Program-made: the position numbers and the translations under genes
The notes under the pieces: model-generated
What the model saw: the letters and a program-made list of their open reading frames with translations, nothing else
Databases searched by the model: none
What the model was told of the DNA's origin: nothing
Source of the DNA: Paracoccaceae bacterium
GTDB taxonomy: Bacteria > Pseudomonadota > Alphaproteobacteria > Rhodobacterales > Rhodobacteraceae
Direction: 5' to 3'
DNA length: 9,571 nucleotides
Assembly: GCA_007134805.1 (NCBI GenBank)
Contig: SLKB01000377.1
Span: 1-9,571, forward strand
Shown: one piece after another, positions 1-7,333 of the stretch
Numbering within the stretch: position 1 is the stretch's first letter
How the letters are laid out: each line of letters starts with the position of its first letter

Positions 1-186
1 AAGCGCACAGCTCAGGGCGATGATCGCCGCACCGCGGCCCGGTGCTGCGCGGCTTTGTACCTGGCATGCGAGAGGTTCGCGCGGCGTCAGACAGCGGCAA
101 AACCTTGAGGTTACGCGGATCTGGCCGGGATAAAGCGCACAGCTCAGGGCGATGATCGCCGCACCGCGGCCCGGTGCTGCGCGGCT
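1..186. repeat. 54-bp exact direct repeat, 132-bp period (copies 1-54 and 133-186)
   Basis: Bases 1-54 recur without mismatch at 133-186, separated by a 78-bp non-repeated spacer. The first copy begins at the window edge, so the true unit may extend further left. Each copy carries a dyad, GCACCG-CGGCC-CGGTGC (29-45 in copy one), so the transcript of either strand could fold. The second copy is preceded by a segment (120-139) that matches 8440-8459 in 18 of 20 bases, which suggests a dispersed intergenic repeat family. I see no coding potential here. The region lies beyond the terminator of groESL. Confidence 0.85.
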
Positions 187-216
187 GTGTGGGCGGGGGA
201 AGGGGCTGCGGCGCAA

Positions 217-250
217 ATGAAAAGGGCCGAGGCGGGGTGCCTCGGCCCTT
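217..250 (-). terminator. Rho-independent terminator of groESL
   Basis: A perfect 12-bp stem, AAGGGCCGAGGC (222-233) with GCCTCGGCCCTT (239-250), closes a 5-nt loop. Read on the minus strand it ends in CCCTTTT and continues CATTT, giving the T-rich tail expected of an intrinsic terminator. It lies 25 bp past the groEL stop codon, so it most likely ends the groES-groEL transcript. Confidence 0.9.
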
Positions 251-274
251 CGAGATGTGGCCCGGGTGGGGCGC

Positions 275-1939
<1,665 letters not shown>

Positions 1940-1966
1940 TTAAATGTCTCGGGTTCCGAAAGCGGA

Positions 1967-2254
1967 TCAGGCGATCACGCCCAGAATGTCGCTTTCCTTC
2001 ATGATCAGCAGTTCCTCGCCATCGAGGGTGACCTCGGTGCCGGACCACTTGCCGAACAGGACCCGGTCGCCGGCCTTGACCGAAAGCTCGATCAGCTCGC
2101 CGGAGTCCTTGCGCGCACCGTCGCCGGTTGCGACGATTTCGCCTTCAGCGGGTTTTTCCTTGGCGGTTTCGGGAATGATCAGGCCGCCCTTGGTTTTTGC
2201 GTCGCTTTCCACGCGACGCACAAGCACACGATCATGCAGCGGTTTGAATGCCAT
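1967..2254 (-). CDS. groES: 10-kDa co-chaperonin GroES
   Basis: The 95-residue protein has the normal GroES length and begins [16 protein letters not shown]. It caps the GroEL ring during folding. The conserved segments [22 protein letters not shown], the mobile loop region around residues 20-35, and [13 protein letters not shown] are all present. The reading frame stays open 14 codons upstream to 2296, but the ATG at 2252-2254 is the real start: it aligns with the family N-terminus and has an AGAGGAG ribosome site (2264-2270) 9 nt before it. It is the first gene of groES-groEL, downstream of a CIRCE element. Confidence 0.98.
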   Translation of the reverse strand: MAFKPLHDRVLVRRVESDAKTKGGLIIPETAKEKPAEGEIVATGDGARKDSGELIELSVKAGDRVLFGKWSGTEVTLDGEELLIMKESDILGVIA

Positions 2255-2289
2255 CTGAGAACGCTCCTCTGGTTCCAGGTTGAATGTCG

Positions 2290-2316
2290 TTATCACTCAC
2301 ACGAGGAGAGTGCTAA
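2290..2316 (-). promoter_or_regulatory. CIRCE operator (HrcA binding site) of groESL
   Basis: The minus strand reads TTAGCACTC, nine bases, then GAGTGATAA. This is the CIRCE inverted repeat (consensus TTAGCACTC-N9-GAGTGCTAA) with one mismatch in the second arm. It lies in the groES leader, 36 bp upstream of the ATG, at the predicted transcription start. In the known system the HrcA repressor binds here and is released at high temperature with help from GroEL. hrcA itself is not in this window. Confidence 0.95.
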
Positions 2317-2321
2317 CGTCG

Positions 2322-2352
2322 CCTAGTTAGGCAGAGCTGTTGGCGCTGTCAA
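2322..2352 (-). promoter_or_regulatory. groESL promoter, overlapping the kinase stop codon
   Basis: On the minus strand, TTGACA (2347-2352) is a perfect -35 hexamer. It is followed after 17 bp by TAACTA (2324-2329), a weak -10. The same bases also fit the alphaproteobacterial heat-shock (RpoH) consensus CTTG-N17/18-CYTATNTNNG: GTTG, 18 bp, then CCTAACTAGG, with about two mismatches. Initiation about 7 bp beyond the -10 would fall at the edge of CIRCE, the usual arrangement. The TGA inside TTGACA is the stop codon of the upstream kinase gene. Which sigma factor is used cannot be settled from sequence. Confidence 0.7.
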
Positions 2353-4430
2353 CCGACCATTCGGGAAAATTTCGCCGCCTGCGGAGACGCCGGATCGGCC
2401 TGCCGGGGCGAAGGCGCCGCGCTGGCCTCTGTGCCGGGCTCTGCCATGTCGGCATCGAGCAGGCCAAGCGCGCGCAGAACCTCCAGCAGGCGCTGCTTGC
2501 GGATCGGCTTGGGCACGATATCGACAAAGCCGCTGCTGCGGTATTCGTCGCCCTTGGCGCAGGAGACATGCGCTGTGGCGACAACCGCAGGTGGCAGCGG
2601 CCGGCCCGCGCGCGCATAGGCCTTGGTGATCGCGCGCAGGGCGGAGGGGCCGTCAAGCTCGGGCATCATCACGTCGAACAGGAAGAGGTCGAATGTCTGG
2701 TGGCGCGCGCGCTCGACCGCGGCGCGGCCGGTCTCGACGAATTCGAGCGTGAACGGCAGCTCGCGCAGCATCGCGCTGATCACCTTCTGGTTGACGAGAT
2801 TGTCCTCGGCCACGAGGATCCGGCGCGTGGGCGCGGGCGCACAGGCGGCGGTGTCATTGGCTGCATCATTGGCGGCGGGCCCGGGCGCTGTGGCCGCGCG
2901 CAGGGCCGCGGAGGGTATCGGATGCGCGGGCGCGGGCGCGAGGGCCTGCTGCGCGTCAGGGCGCAGGGCGCGCGCGGTGGTGGTGGTTTCGGGGGGCGGG
3001 GCGGAGGACGGGGTGGGGGCCGTGTCATCGAGCGCGGCGGCGGCGGCCTCGGTGATCTCGACCCGCTCGAAGGGCAGATCGAGCGTGACAGTCGTGCCGC
3101 GCCCATACATCGAGGAGACGCGCACCTCTCCGCCCATCGCCTCGACCAGCCGGCGCACGATCGGCATGCCAAGCCCGGTGCCTCCGAAGCGCCGCGTGAT
3201 CGAGCTGTCGGCCTGCACGAATTCCTCGAACACCGAGGCGAGCTGGCTTTCGGACATGCCGATGCCTGTGTCCTTGACCTGGATTCGGATCCCGCCATTG
3301 AAGGGCCGCGCGCGCAGCGCGACGATGCCGCGATCGGTGAATTTCACGGCATTGCTGAGCAGGTTGGACACGACCTGTCGCAGCCGCAGCGCATCGCCCA
3401 TGCGCCACCCCGCCAGCGCGGGGTCGATGCGGACGCGGAATTCGAGCTTGCGCGTCTCGGCGCCGGGGCAGAAGAGCATCGCCGTCTGCTCGAGGCTGTG
3501 GGCGGCATCGAAGGGGCGCATCTCGATCTGCATCTGGCCGGCCTCGATCTTCGAGAGGTCGAGGATGTCGTTGAGGATGCTCAGGAGCCCCTCGCCGCTT
3601 TCGCGGATCGTCTCGAGCATGCGCTTCTGTTCGGGGTCCTTCTGGGTGCTTTCGAGGACTTGCGCCATGCCGAGCACGCCATTGAGGGGCGTGCGCAGCT
3701 CATGGCTCATATTGGCGAGGAAGCGCGATTTCATGCGGCTGCTTTCCTCGGCCCTGTCGCGCGCGGCCTCGAGCGACTGGTTGAGGCGGGCGGCGCGGAA
3801 GGCGATGAGCGCGAAGCTCCATTGCAGGGCGGAAAACGCAAGCAGGAAGGCCACGATCAGCGTGGCCACCGTGAAGGCATAGGCCGAGGCGCCGATGCCC
3901 GCCAGCACCAGCCGCGAGGCATAGGCGAGCGCGATGGTGGCAAAGGGGGCGCTGGCCAGAAGCGCCATGTCGCGGCCCAGCTGGTTCGAGCGGTGCCAGA
4001 GCCTGTGCGCCATGACCATGCCCATCACGCTGTTGATGAGCGAGGAGGAGAGCACCAGCACGCCCACATCGGGCACCACGAGCGCGAGCACCCCCTGCGA
4101 GAGCACCGTGATCGACGCAAAGGCCGCGTAGCGCGGCAGGCGTGGCTGGTCGCCCAGGCCATAGCGCAGCGCGATATAGCCCAGGATCATCCCCAGATGC
4201 ATGCCCGTGATCATCATCGAGGCGCTGACCCAGAAGGGCAGCACCGTGCCCAGCATCAGCCCGATCGTGCCCACCAGAAAGGCCAGATTGGTCGCCGCGA
4301 GCCAGTGGAAGGCTGTCACCTCGAGCCGGGTGCTGTGGCGCGTGCTGGTCGCGCTCGCCAGGATCAGCGAGGCAATGACCATGACTGCGGCAATCGCCAC
4401 GACGACCCAGATCTGGATGACATCATGCAT
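2349..4430 (-). CDS. Membrane hybrid sensor histidine kinase with receiver domain
   Basis: The 693-residue protein is a hybrid two-component kinase. About seven hydrophobic segments fill residues 5-210 and form the only visible sensor; there is no PAS domain. A short helical linker leads to HisKA, with phospho-acceptor His243 in MSHELRTPLN. The HATPase domain follows: N-box NLLSNAVKF (N356, N360), G1 DTGIGM (D387), F-box FEEFVQ (401-406) and G2 RRFGGTGLGM (413-422). An Ala/Pro/Thr-rich linker (about 455-535) joins a receiver with acidic pair E542/D543, phospho-acceptor D586 (FDVMMPELDG), T619 and K641. A low-complexity tail ends the protein. No output domain is present, so a separate phosphotransfer protein or regulator is expected. 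The ribosome site is weak (AAGGG about 14 nt upstream), so the exact start is moderately certain. The ligand is unknown. It lies directly upstream of groESL on the same strand. Confidence 0.93.
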   Translation of the reverse strand: MHDVIQIWVVVAIAAVMVIASLILASATSTRHSTRLEVTAFHWLAATNLAFLVGTIGLMLGTVLPFWVSASMMITGMHLGMILGYIALRYGLGDQPRLPRYAAFASITVLSQGVLALVVPDVGVLVLSSSLINSVMGMVMAHRLWHRSNQLGRDMALLASAPFATIALAYASRLVLAGIGASAYAFTVATLIVAFLLAFSALQWSFALIAFRAARLNQSLEAARDRAEESSRMKSRFLANMSHELRTPLNGVLGMAQVLESTQKDPEQKRMLETIRESGEGLLSILNDILDLSKIEAGQMQIEMRPFDAAHSLEQTAMLFCPGAETRKLEFRVRIDPALAGWRMGDALRLRQVVSNLLSNAVKFTDRGIVALRARPFNGGIRIQVKDTGIGMSESQLASVFEEFVQADSSITRRFGGTGLGMPIVRRLVEAMGGEVRVSSMYGRGTTVTLDLPFERVEITEAAAAALDDTAPTPSSAPPPETTTTARALRPDAQQALAPAPAHPIPSAALRAATAPGPAANDAANDTAACAPAPTRRILVAEDNLVNQKVISAMLRELPFTLEFVETGRAAVERARHQTFDLFLFDVMMPELDGPSALRAITKAYARAGRPLPPAVVATAHVSCAKGDEYRSSGFVDIVPKPIRKQRLLEVLRALGLLDADMAEPGTEASAAPSPRQADPASPQAAKFSRMVG

Positions 4431-4486
4431 TGAAGATGAAAAGCCCTTCTCGAATGCGCTCAGGATAGGGCTGGACCGGTAAAGAA

Positions 4487-4498
4487 CCGCTTAAGCGG
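4487..4498. promoter_or_regulatory. 12-bp perfect palindrome in divergent promoter region
   Basis: CCGCTTAAGCGG is perfectly self-complementary. It lies between the divergent kinase and ppaC genes, 7 bp upstream of the predicted ppaC -35 and about 57 bp upstream of the kinase ATG. The position would suit an operator for a dimeric regulator acting on either gene. The binding protein is unknown and function is inferred only from symmetry and place. Confidence 0.4.
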
Positions 4499-4504
4499 CG
4501 CCGG

Positions 4505-4533
4505 GTGACAAGGCCGCGCCACACGGCTATAAG
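4505..4533 (+). promoter_or_regulatory. Predicted sigma-70-type promoter of ppaC
   Basis: GTGACA (4505-4510, 5 of 6 to TTGACA) is followed after exactly 17 bp by TATAAG (4528-4533, 5 of 6 to TATAAT). Transcription would begin near 4540, leaving a leader of about 30 nt before the ppaC ATG. Confidence 0.65.
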
Positions 4534-4572
4534 CGCGCGCGACATCTTCCGAATGTGATGCAAGGACACTCC

Positions 4573-5493
4573 ATGACCATCAAGGTTTTCGGCCACACGT
4601 CTCCTGACACCGATTCGACAGGCTCTGCGCTGATCTGGGCGTGGTATCTCTCGCAGATCAAGGGGGAGGCGGCAGAAGCAGTGCTGCTGGGCACACCCAA
4701 TACCGAAGCGGCCTTCGTGCTCGCGCACTGGGACCAGGCGACGCCGCCCGTGCTCGGGGATCTGCCCGAGGGCACGCCCGTCGTGATCGTGGACACGAAC
4801 AACCCCGCCGAGCTGCCCGAAGGCATCAACCGCGCCGATATCCGCGCGATCATCGACCATCACAAGCTGGCGGGCGGGCTCGAGACGAAGGGGCCCATCG
4901 ACATCACCATGCGCCCGCTCGCCTGCACGGCGACGATCATGCATGGAATGATCGGCAAGCACATGGCGCAGGCGCCGCGCGGCATCAAGGGGCTGATGCT
5001 GTCGTGCATCCTGTCGGACACGCTGGAGTTCCGCTCGCCCACGACGACGCAGGAAGACCGCGCAGTGGCCCATGCGCTGGCCGCGGAGCTGGGCGTCGAG
5101 ATCCCCGATCTGGCCGCGCAGATGTTTGCCGCGAAATCCGATGTCTCGGCCTTCTCGGATGCCGAATTGCTGCGGATGGATTCGAAAAGCTACACGGTCG
5201 AGGGCAGGACCTTCCGCGTCTCGGTGCTCGAGACCACGTCGCCCGAGCAGATCCTGGCGCGCAAACCCGCGCTCATGACCAGCATGGAAGAGGTCGCGCG
5301 CGCCGATGGCGCCGATCAGGTGCTTCTGTTCGTGATCGACATCCTGCGCGAGGAGGCCACGCTTCTGGTGCCCAATGATCTGGTGCGGCAGGTGGCGAAA
5401 GCCTCGTTCGGGGCCGAGGCTGCGGGCGATACGCTGGTTCTGCCCGGCGTGATGAGCCGCAAGAAGCAGATCATCCCGGCGCTGAAACTGTGA
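4573..5493 (+). CDS. ppaC: Manganese-dependent (family II) inorganic pyrophosphatase
   Basis: The 306-residue protein hydrolyses pyrophosphate to two phosphates in the cytosol and so drives biosynthetic reactions forward. It is a DHH-superfamily enzyme of normal length. The metal ligands are visible: His8, Asp12 and Asp14 in GHTSPDTDST, Asp74 in VIVDTNN, the DHH motif at 95-97, and Asp149 in CILSDTLEFRSPTTT. The C-terminal DHHA2 domain ends with the family signature SRKKQIIPAL, whose Arg/Lys residues bind substrate. The frame is open to a GTG at 4555, but the ATG at 4573 is preferred because AAGGA (4562-4566) lies 6 nt before it and the family N-terminus starts MTIKVFGH. The next gene follows after 13 bp, so the two are probably co-transcribed. 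Confidence 0.97.
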   Translation: MTIKVFGHTSPDTDSTGSALIWAWYLSQIKGEAAEAVLLGTPNTEAAFVLAHWDQATPPVLGDLPEGTPVVIVDTNNPAELPEGINRADIRAIIDHHKLAGGLETKGPIDITMRPLACTATIMHGMIGKHMAQAPRGIKGLMLSCILSDTLEFRSPTTTQEDRAVAHALAAELGVEIPDLAAQMFAAKSDVSAFSDAELLRMDSKSYTVEGRTFRVSVLETTSPEQILARKPALMTSMEEVARADGADQVLLFVIDILREEATLLVPNDLVRQVAKASFGAEAAGDTLVLPGVMSRKKQIIPALKL

Positions 5494-5506
5494 GGGTGCA
5501 GGGCAT

Positions 5507-6388
5507 ATGACACGTATCCTGTCGGAATTCGCCGAGATCTCGACCGATTACGACCTCGCGCTGGTCGATCTGTGGGGCTGCCTGCATAATGGCCGCGAGG
5601 TCCACGCGGCGGCGGAACAGGCGCTCATGACGTTTCGCGCAGGCAGCGGGCGGGTGATCTTGCTGACCAATGCGCCGCGGACCTGGCGGACAGTGCAGGC
5701 CCGGCTTGATCAGATGGGGCTCTCGCACGAGGCCTATGATGCGATCGTCACCTCGGGCGATGCGACGCAGCAGGCGCTCTTCACGGGTGCGGTGGGGCGC
5801 GATGTCTGGCATCTGGGGCCGCAGAAGGATGACGATCTCTTCACCGACCAGCCCGACTGGGCGGCCGAGCATCCGCCGATCACGCGGGTGGGCTTCGATG
5901 TGGCCGAGGGGATCGTGTGCACGGGGCTTCTCGACGATCAGACCGAAAAACCGGACGCCTATCGCGGAAAGCTGCTCTCGGCCAAGACGCGCGGGCTGAA
6001 GATGCTGTGCGCCAATCCCGATCTGGTCGTCGATTACGGCGACACGCGGCTTTACTGCGCGGGGGCGCTGGCGCAGCTCTATGAGGAGATGGGGGGCGAG
6101 GCGCTCTATTTCGGCAAGCCGCACCCGCCGATCTACGATCTGGCGCTGCGCGTCGCGGCAGGCAAGGGGCTGCGCTTCTCGACCGAGCGTATCATCGCGA
6201 TCGGCGACGGGATCGCCACGGATATCCGCGGCGGCCAGGGCGAGGGGTTCGACACGATCTTCATCACGGGCGGGCTCGCCGCGGGCGAATTCGGCGACGA
6301 TCCCGCGCGGCCCGACCCCGCGCGGCTGCGGGAGTGGTGCGCGCGCGCGGATGTCACACCCAGCTTCGCCATGGGCCAGCTGCGCTGA
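5507..6388 (+). CDS. HAD-superfamily class IIA hydrolase-like protein (TIGR01459 type)
   Basis: The 293-residue protein resembles the class IIA HAD family of NagD-like phosphatases, specifically the TIGR01459 group common in alphaproteobacteria. Motif I is LVDLWGCLHNG with nucleophile Asp21. Motif II is ILLTNAPRT (Thr54), motif III FGKPHPPIYD (Lys204) and motif IV IAIGDGIATDI (Asp234, Asp239). A class IIA cap should lie between motifs II and III, about residues 80-195. Position +2 after the nucleophile is Trp23, where most HAD phosphatases have the acid/base Asp; DxWG is, as I recall, typical of this group. The substrate is unknown. The ATG sits 13 bp after the ppaC stop, with AGGG-type bases in the gap, which suggests a ppaC operon and possibly a phosphate-related role (inference). 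Confidence 0.9.
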   Translation: MTRILSEFAEISTDYDLALVDLWGCLHNGREVHAAAEQALMTFRAGSGRVILLTNAPRTWRTVQARLDQMGLSHEAYDAIVTSGDATQQALFTGAVGRDVWHLGPQKDDDLFTDQPDWAAEHPPITRVGFDVAEGIVCTGLLDDQTEKPDAYRGKLLSAKTRGLKMLCANPDLVVDYGDTRLYCAGALAQLYEEMGGEALYFGKPHPPIYDLALRVAAGKGLRFSTERIIAIGDGIATDIRGGQGEGFDTIFITGGLAAGEFGDDPARPDPARLREWCARADVTPSFAMGQLR

Positions 6389-6443
6389 CCGGCGCCCGAC
6401 CGGCCGACCGCTCTGCCGCGGGAAATCGCGTCCCGCGACGCCG

Positions 6444-6496
6444 ATGGCCCGGGCGACCAGCCCGGGCCGCGCCCCACCCTCCCATCGAGTGGGCGC
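6444..6496. repeat. 53-bp double-hairpin repeat, copy A
   Basis: This matches 8351-8403 in 50 of 53 bases. The left half is a perfect 9-bp stem of GGCCCGGGC and its complement around the loop GACCA. The right half folds by pairing GCGCCC(C)AC with GTGGGCGC. It lies 56 bp after the HAD stop, so it is a REP/BIME-like palindromic unit that may also aid transcript 3'-end formation or stability. Confidence 0.85.
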
Positions 6497-6570
6497 GGCG
6501 ATCAGAGGATGGGGACGGACGTTTTCGCGGGCGGGCCTGACCCGAATTGCGGTCTCAGCACAGTGGCAAG

Positions 6571-6656
6571 TTGCGCGCGCAGGCACGCAAGGCGCGCGCC
6601 CGGCCGCTCGGCCGGGCAGCGTCCGCGAGGGGTGCAGGAGGACCCCGAGCGGACGC
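6571..6656. other. Three-hairpin cluster, possible structured RNA
   Basis: Three adjacent inverted repeats are seen. TTGCG/CGCAA spans 6571-6590. CCCGGCC-GCTC-GGCCGGG spans 6599-6616. The third, 6619-6656, has an 8-bp outer stem GCGTCCGC/GCGGACGC, a symmetric GA/GA internal loop, an inner stem GGGGT/ACCCC, and an 8-base loop GCAGGAGG. On the plus strand that loop carries a Shine-Dalgarno-like AGGAGG; on the minus strand it is the anti-Shine-Dalgarno-like CCTCCTGC. No clear T-run terminator follows on either strand. It could be a small RNA, a leader element or an extended terminator. Strand and function are not known. Confidence 0.4.
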
Positions 6657-6682
6657 TTCCCCCCGCGCGCGCCGCGACATTT

Positions 6683-6749
6683 TTGCGCCTCGCAATAAAA
6701 TTACAACCTATTGCCTGTTTCTGACGTATTATTACGCAAGCACCTTGCG
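6683..6749 (+). promoter_or_regulatory. AT-rich promoter-like region upstream of MaoC-type gene
   Basis: This is a local AT-rich island in otherwise GC-rich DNA. It contains a good -10 candidate, TATTAT (6727-6732), but no well-spaced -35 (TTACAA at 6701-6706 is 20 bp away). Two dyads bracket it: TTGCG-CCT-CGCAA (6683-6695) and CGCAAG-CAC-CTTGCG (6735-6749), both built from the half-site CGCAA. The second would cover the transcription start, as an operator would. The leader to the ATG at 6835 would be about 95 nt. Confidence 0.4.
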
Positions 6750-6834
6750 CCGCTGCGTGCGATCGGGTAATGCTGCGCTGCAACGGCAGAGCGGCGCGAG
6801 GCACGGCTCTCGGGATTCAGGAAAGGCGGAAGTG

Positions 6835-7293
6835 ATGTTGGACCATGGCATGAACGACAATTTCCCGCGCGGCACGATCTGCATCGAGGATCTCGAGATC
6901 GGCATGCGCCGGCATCTGCAAAAGGAAGTCACCCCCCGCGATATCGAGCTCTTCGCCGAGGTCTCGACCGATCGCAACCCGGTCCATCTTGACGATGACT
7001 ATGCCCGCGACACGATCTTCGAGGGCCGCATCGCGCATGGCATGCTGACCGCGGGGCTGATCTCGGCCGTCATCGGCGAGCAGCTTCCCGGCCATGGCAC
7101 GATCTATCTGGGCCAGACCCTGAAATTCATGGCGCCCGTGCGCCCCGGCGATGTCGTGCTTGCCGAGGTCACGGTGCTGACCATCGATTACGCCAAGCGC
7201 CGGGTCACTCTTGAATGTCGCTGCGCAGTGGGGGATACGACGGTCCTGAAAGGCGAGGCGACGGTGCTCGCGCCCAGCCGCAAGTTCGACTGA
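6835..7293 (+). CDS. MaoC-family (R)-specific enoyl-CoA hydratase-like protein
   Basis: The 152-residue protein is a single hot-dog domain of the MaoC/PhaJ type. Members hydrate trans-2-enoyl-CoA to (R)-3-hydroxyacyl-CoA or dehydrate related thioesters. The hydratase motif is FAEVSTDRNPVHLDDDYA, with the expected catalytic Asp46 and His51. It is followed by the conserved EGRIAHGMLTAGLIS and the strand LKFMAPVRPGDVV. Length fits the single-domain family. The chosen ATG has AGGCGGAAG just upstream; an ATG at 6850 (MNDNF) is a possible alternative. Longer upstream frames to 6547 cross hairpin DNA and are not credible. ribF follows after 40 bp, so the two probably share a transcript. Supply of polyhydroxyalkanoate monomers is possible, but the CoA substrate cannot be told from sequence. 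Confidence 0.9.
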   Translation: MLDHGMNDNFPRGTICIEDLEIGMRRHLQKEVTPRDIELFAEVSTDRNPVHLDDDYARDTIFEGRIAHGMLTAGLISAVIGEQLPGHGTIYLGQTLKFMAPVRPGDVVLAEVTVLTIDYAKRRVTLECRCAVGDTTVLKGEATVLAPSRKFD

Positions 7294-7333
7294 AGCCGGG
7301 GCCGCGCACGATCCGCGCCCCGCAAGGGGGCAG

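Larger units (their letters stand above)
6389..6834. other. 446-bp intergenic region rich in hairpins
   Basis: No credible gene is seen on either strand. After the HAD stop there is a stem CGCGGGA (6417-6423) with TCCCGCG (6431-6437), which lacks a T-run. The double-hairpin repeat follows (6444-6496). Then come three closely spaced hairpins (6571-6656) and an AT-rich, promoter-like stretch (about 6680-6740) leading to the MaoC-type gene. Open frames crossing the region have GC-skewed, Arg/Ala-rich translations typical of non-coding GC-rich DNA. Confidence 0.7.

Noticed and set aside
1..186. CRISPR array
   Set aside because: Only two repeat copies of 54 bp with a 78-bp spacer and no cas genes; the geometry does not fit a CRISPR.
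2255..2296. Upstream start for groES adding 14 residues
   Set aside because: The extension covers the ribosome binding site and reaches into CIRCE; the family N-terminus starts at MAFKPLHDR.
2340..4433. 697-codon open frame on the plus strand opposite the histidine kinase
   Set aside because: Shadow of the kinase gene. Its translation is Arg/His/Gly/Ala-rich with no motif or ribosome site, while the minus-strand frame has every kinase and receiver motif.
5471..6586. 371-codon minus-strand frame opposite the HAD gene
   Set aside because: Shadow frame, low complexity and Arg/Pro/Ala-rich; HAD motifs on the plus strand are clear.
6547..6834. N-terminal extension of the MaoC-type gene
   Set aside because: The extension would translate hairpin and promoter-like DNA into Arg/Ala-rich residues; MaoC homology starts after 6835 where a ribosome site is present.
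6389..6834. tRNA, RNase P RNA, tmRNA or SRP RNA in the long gap
   Set aside because: I looked for cloverleaf arms, a TTCGA T-loop, the GAGGAAAGTC box and the SRP GGAAGGAAGCAGCC loop and saw none of them.
7294..7333. FMN riboswitch before ribF
   Set aside because: The gap is only 40 bp and holds one simple hairpin; the conserved multi-stem FMN aptamer cannot fit.
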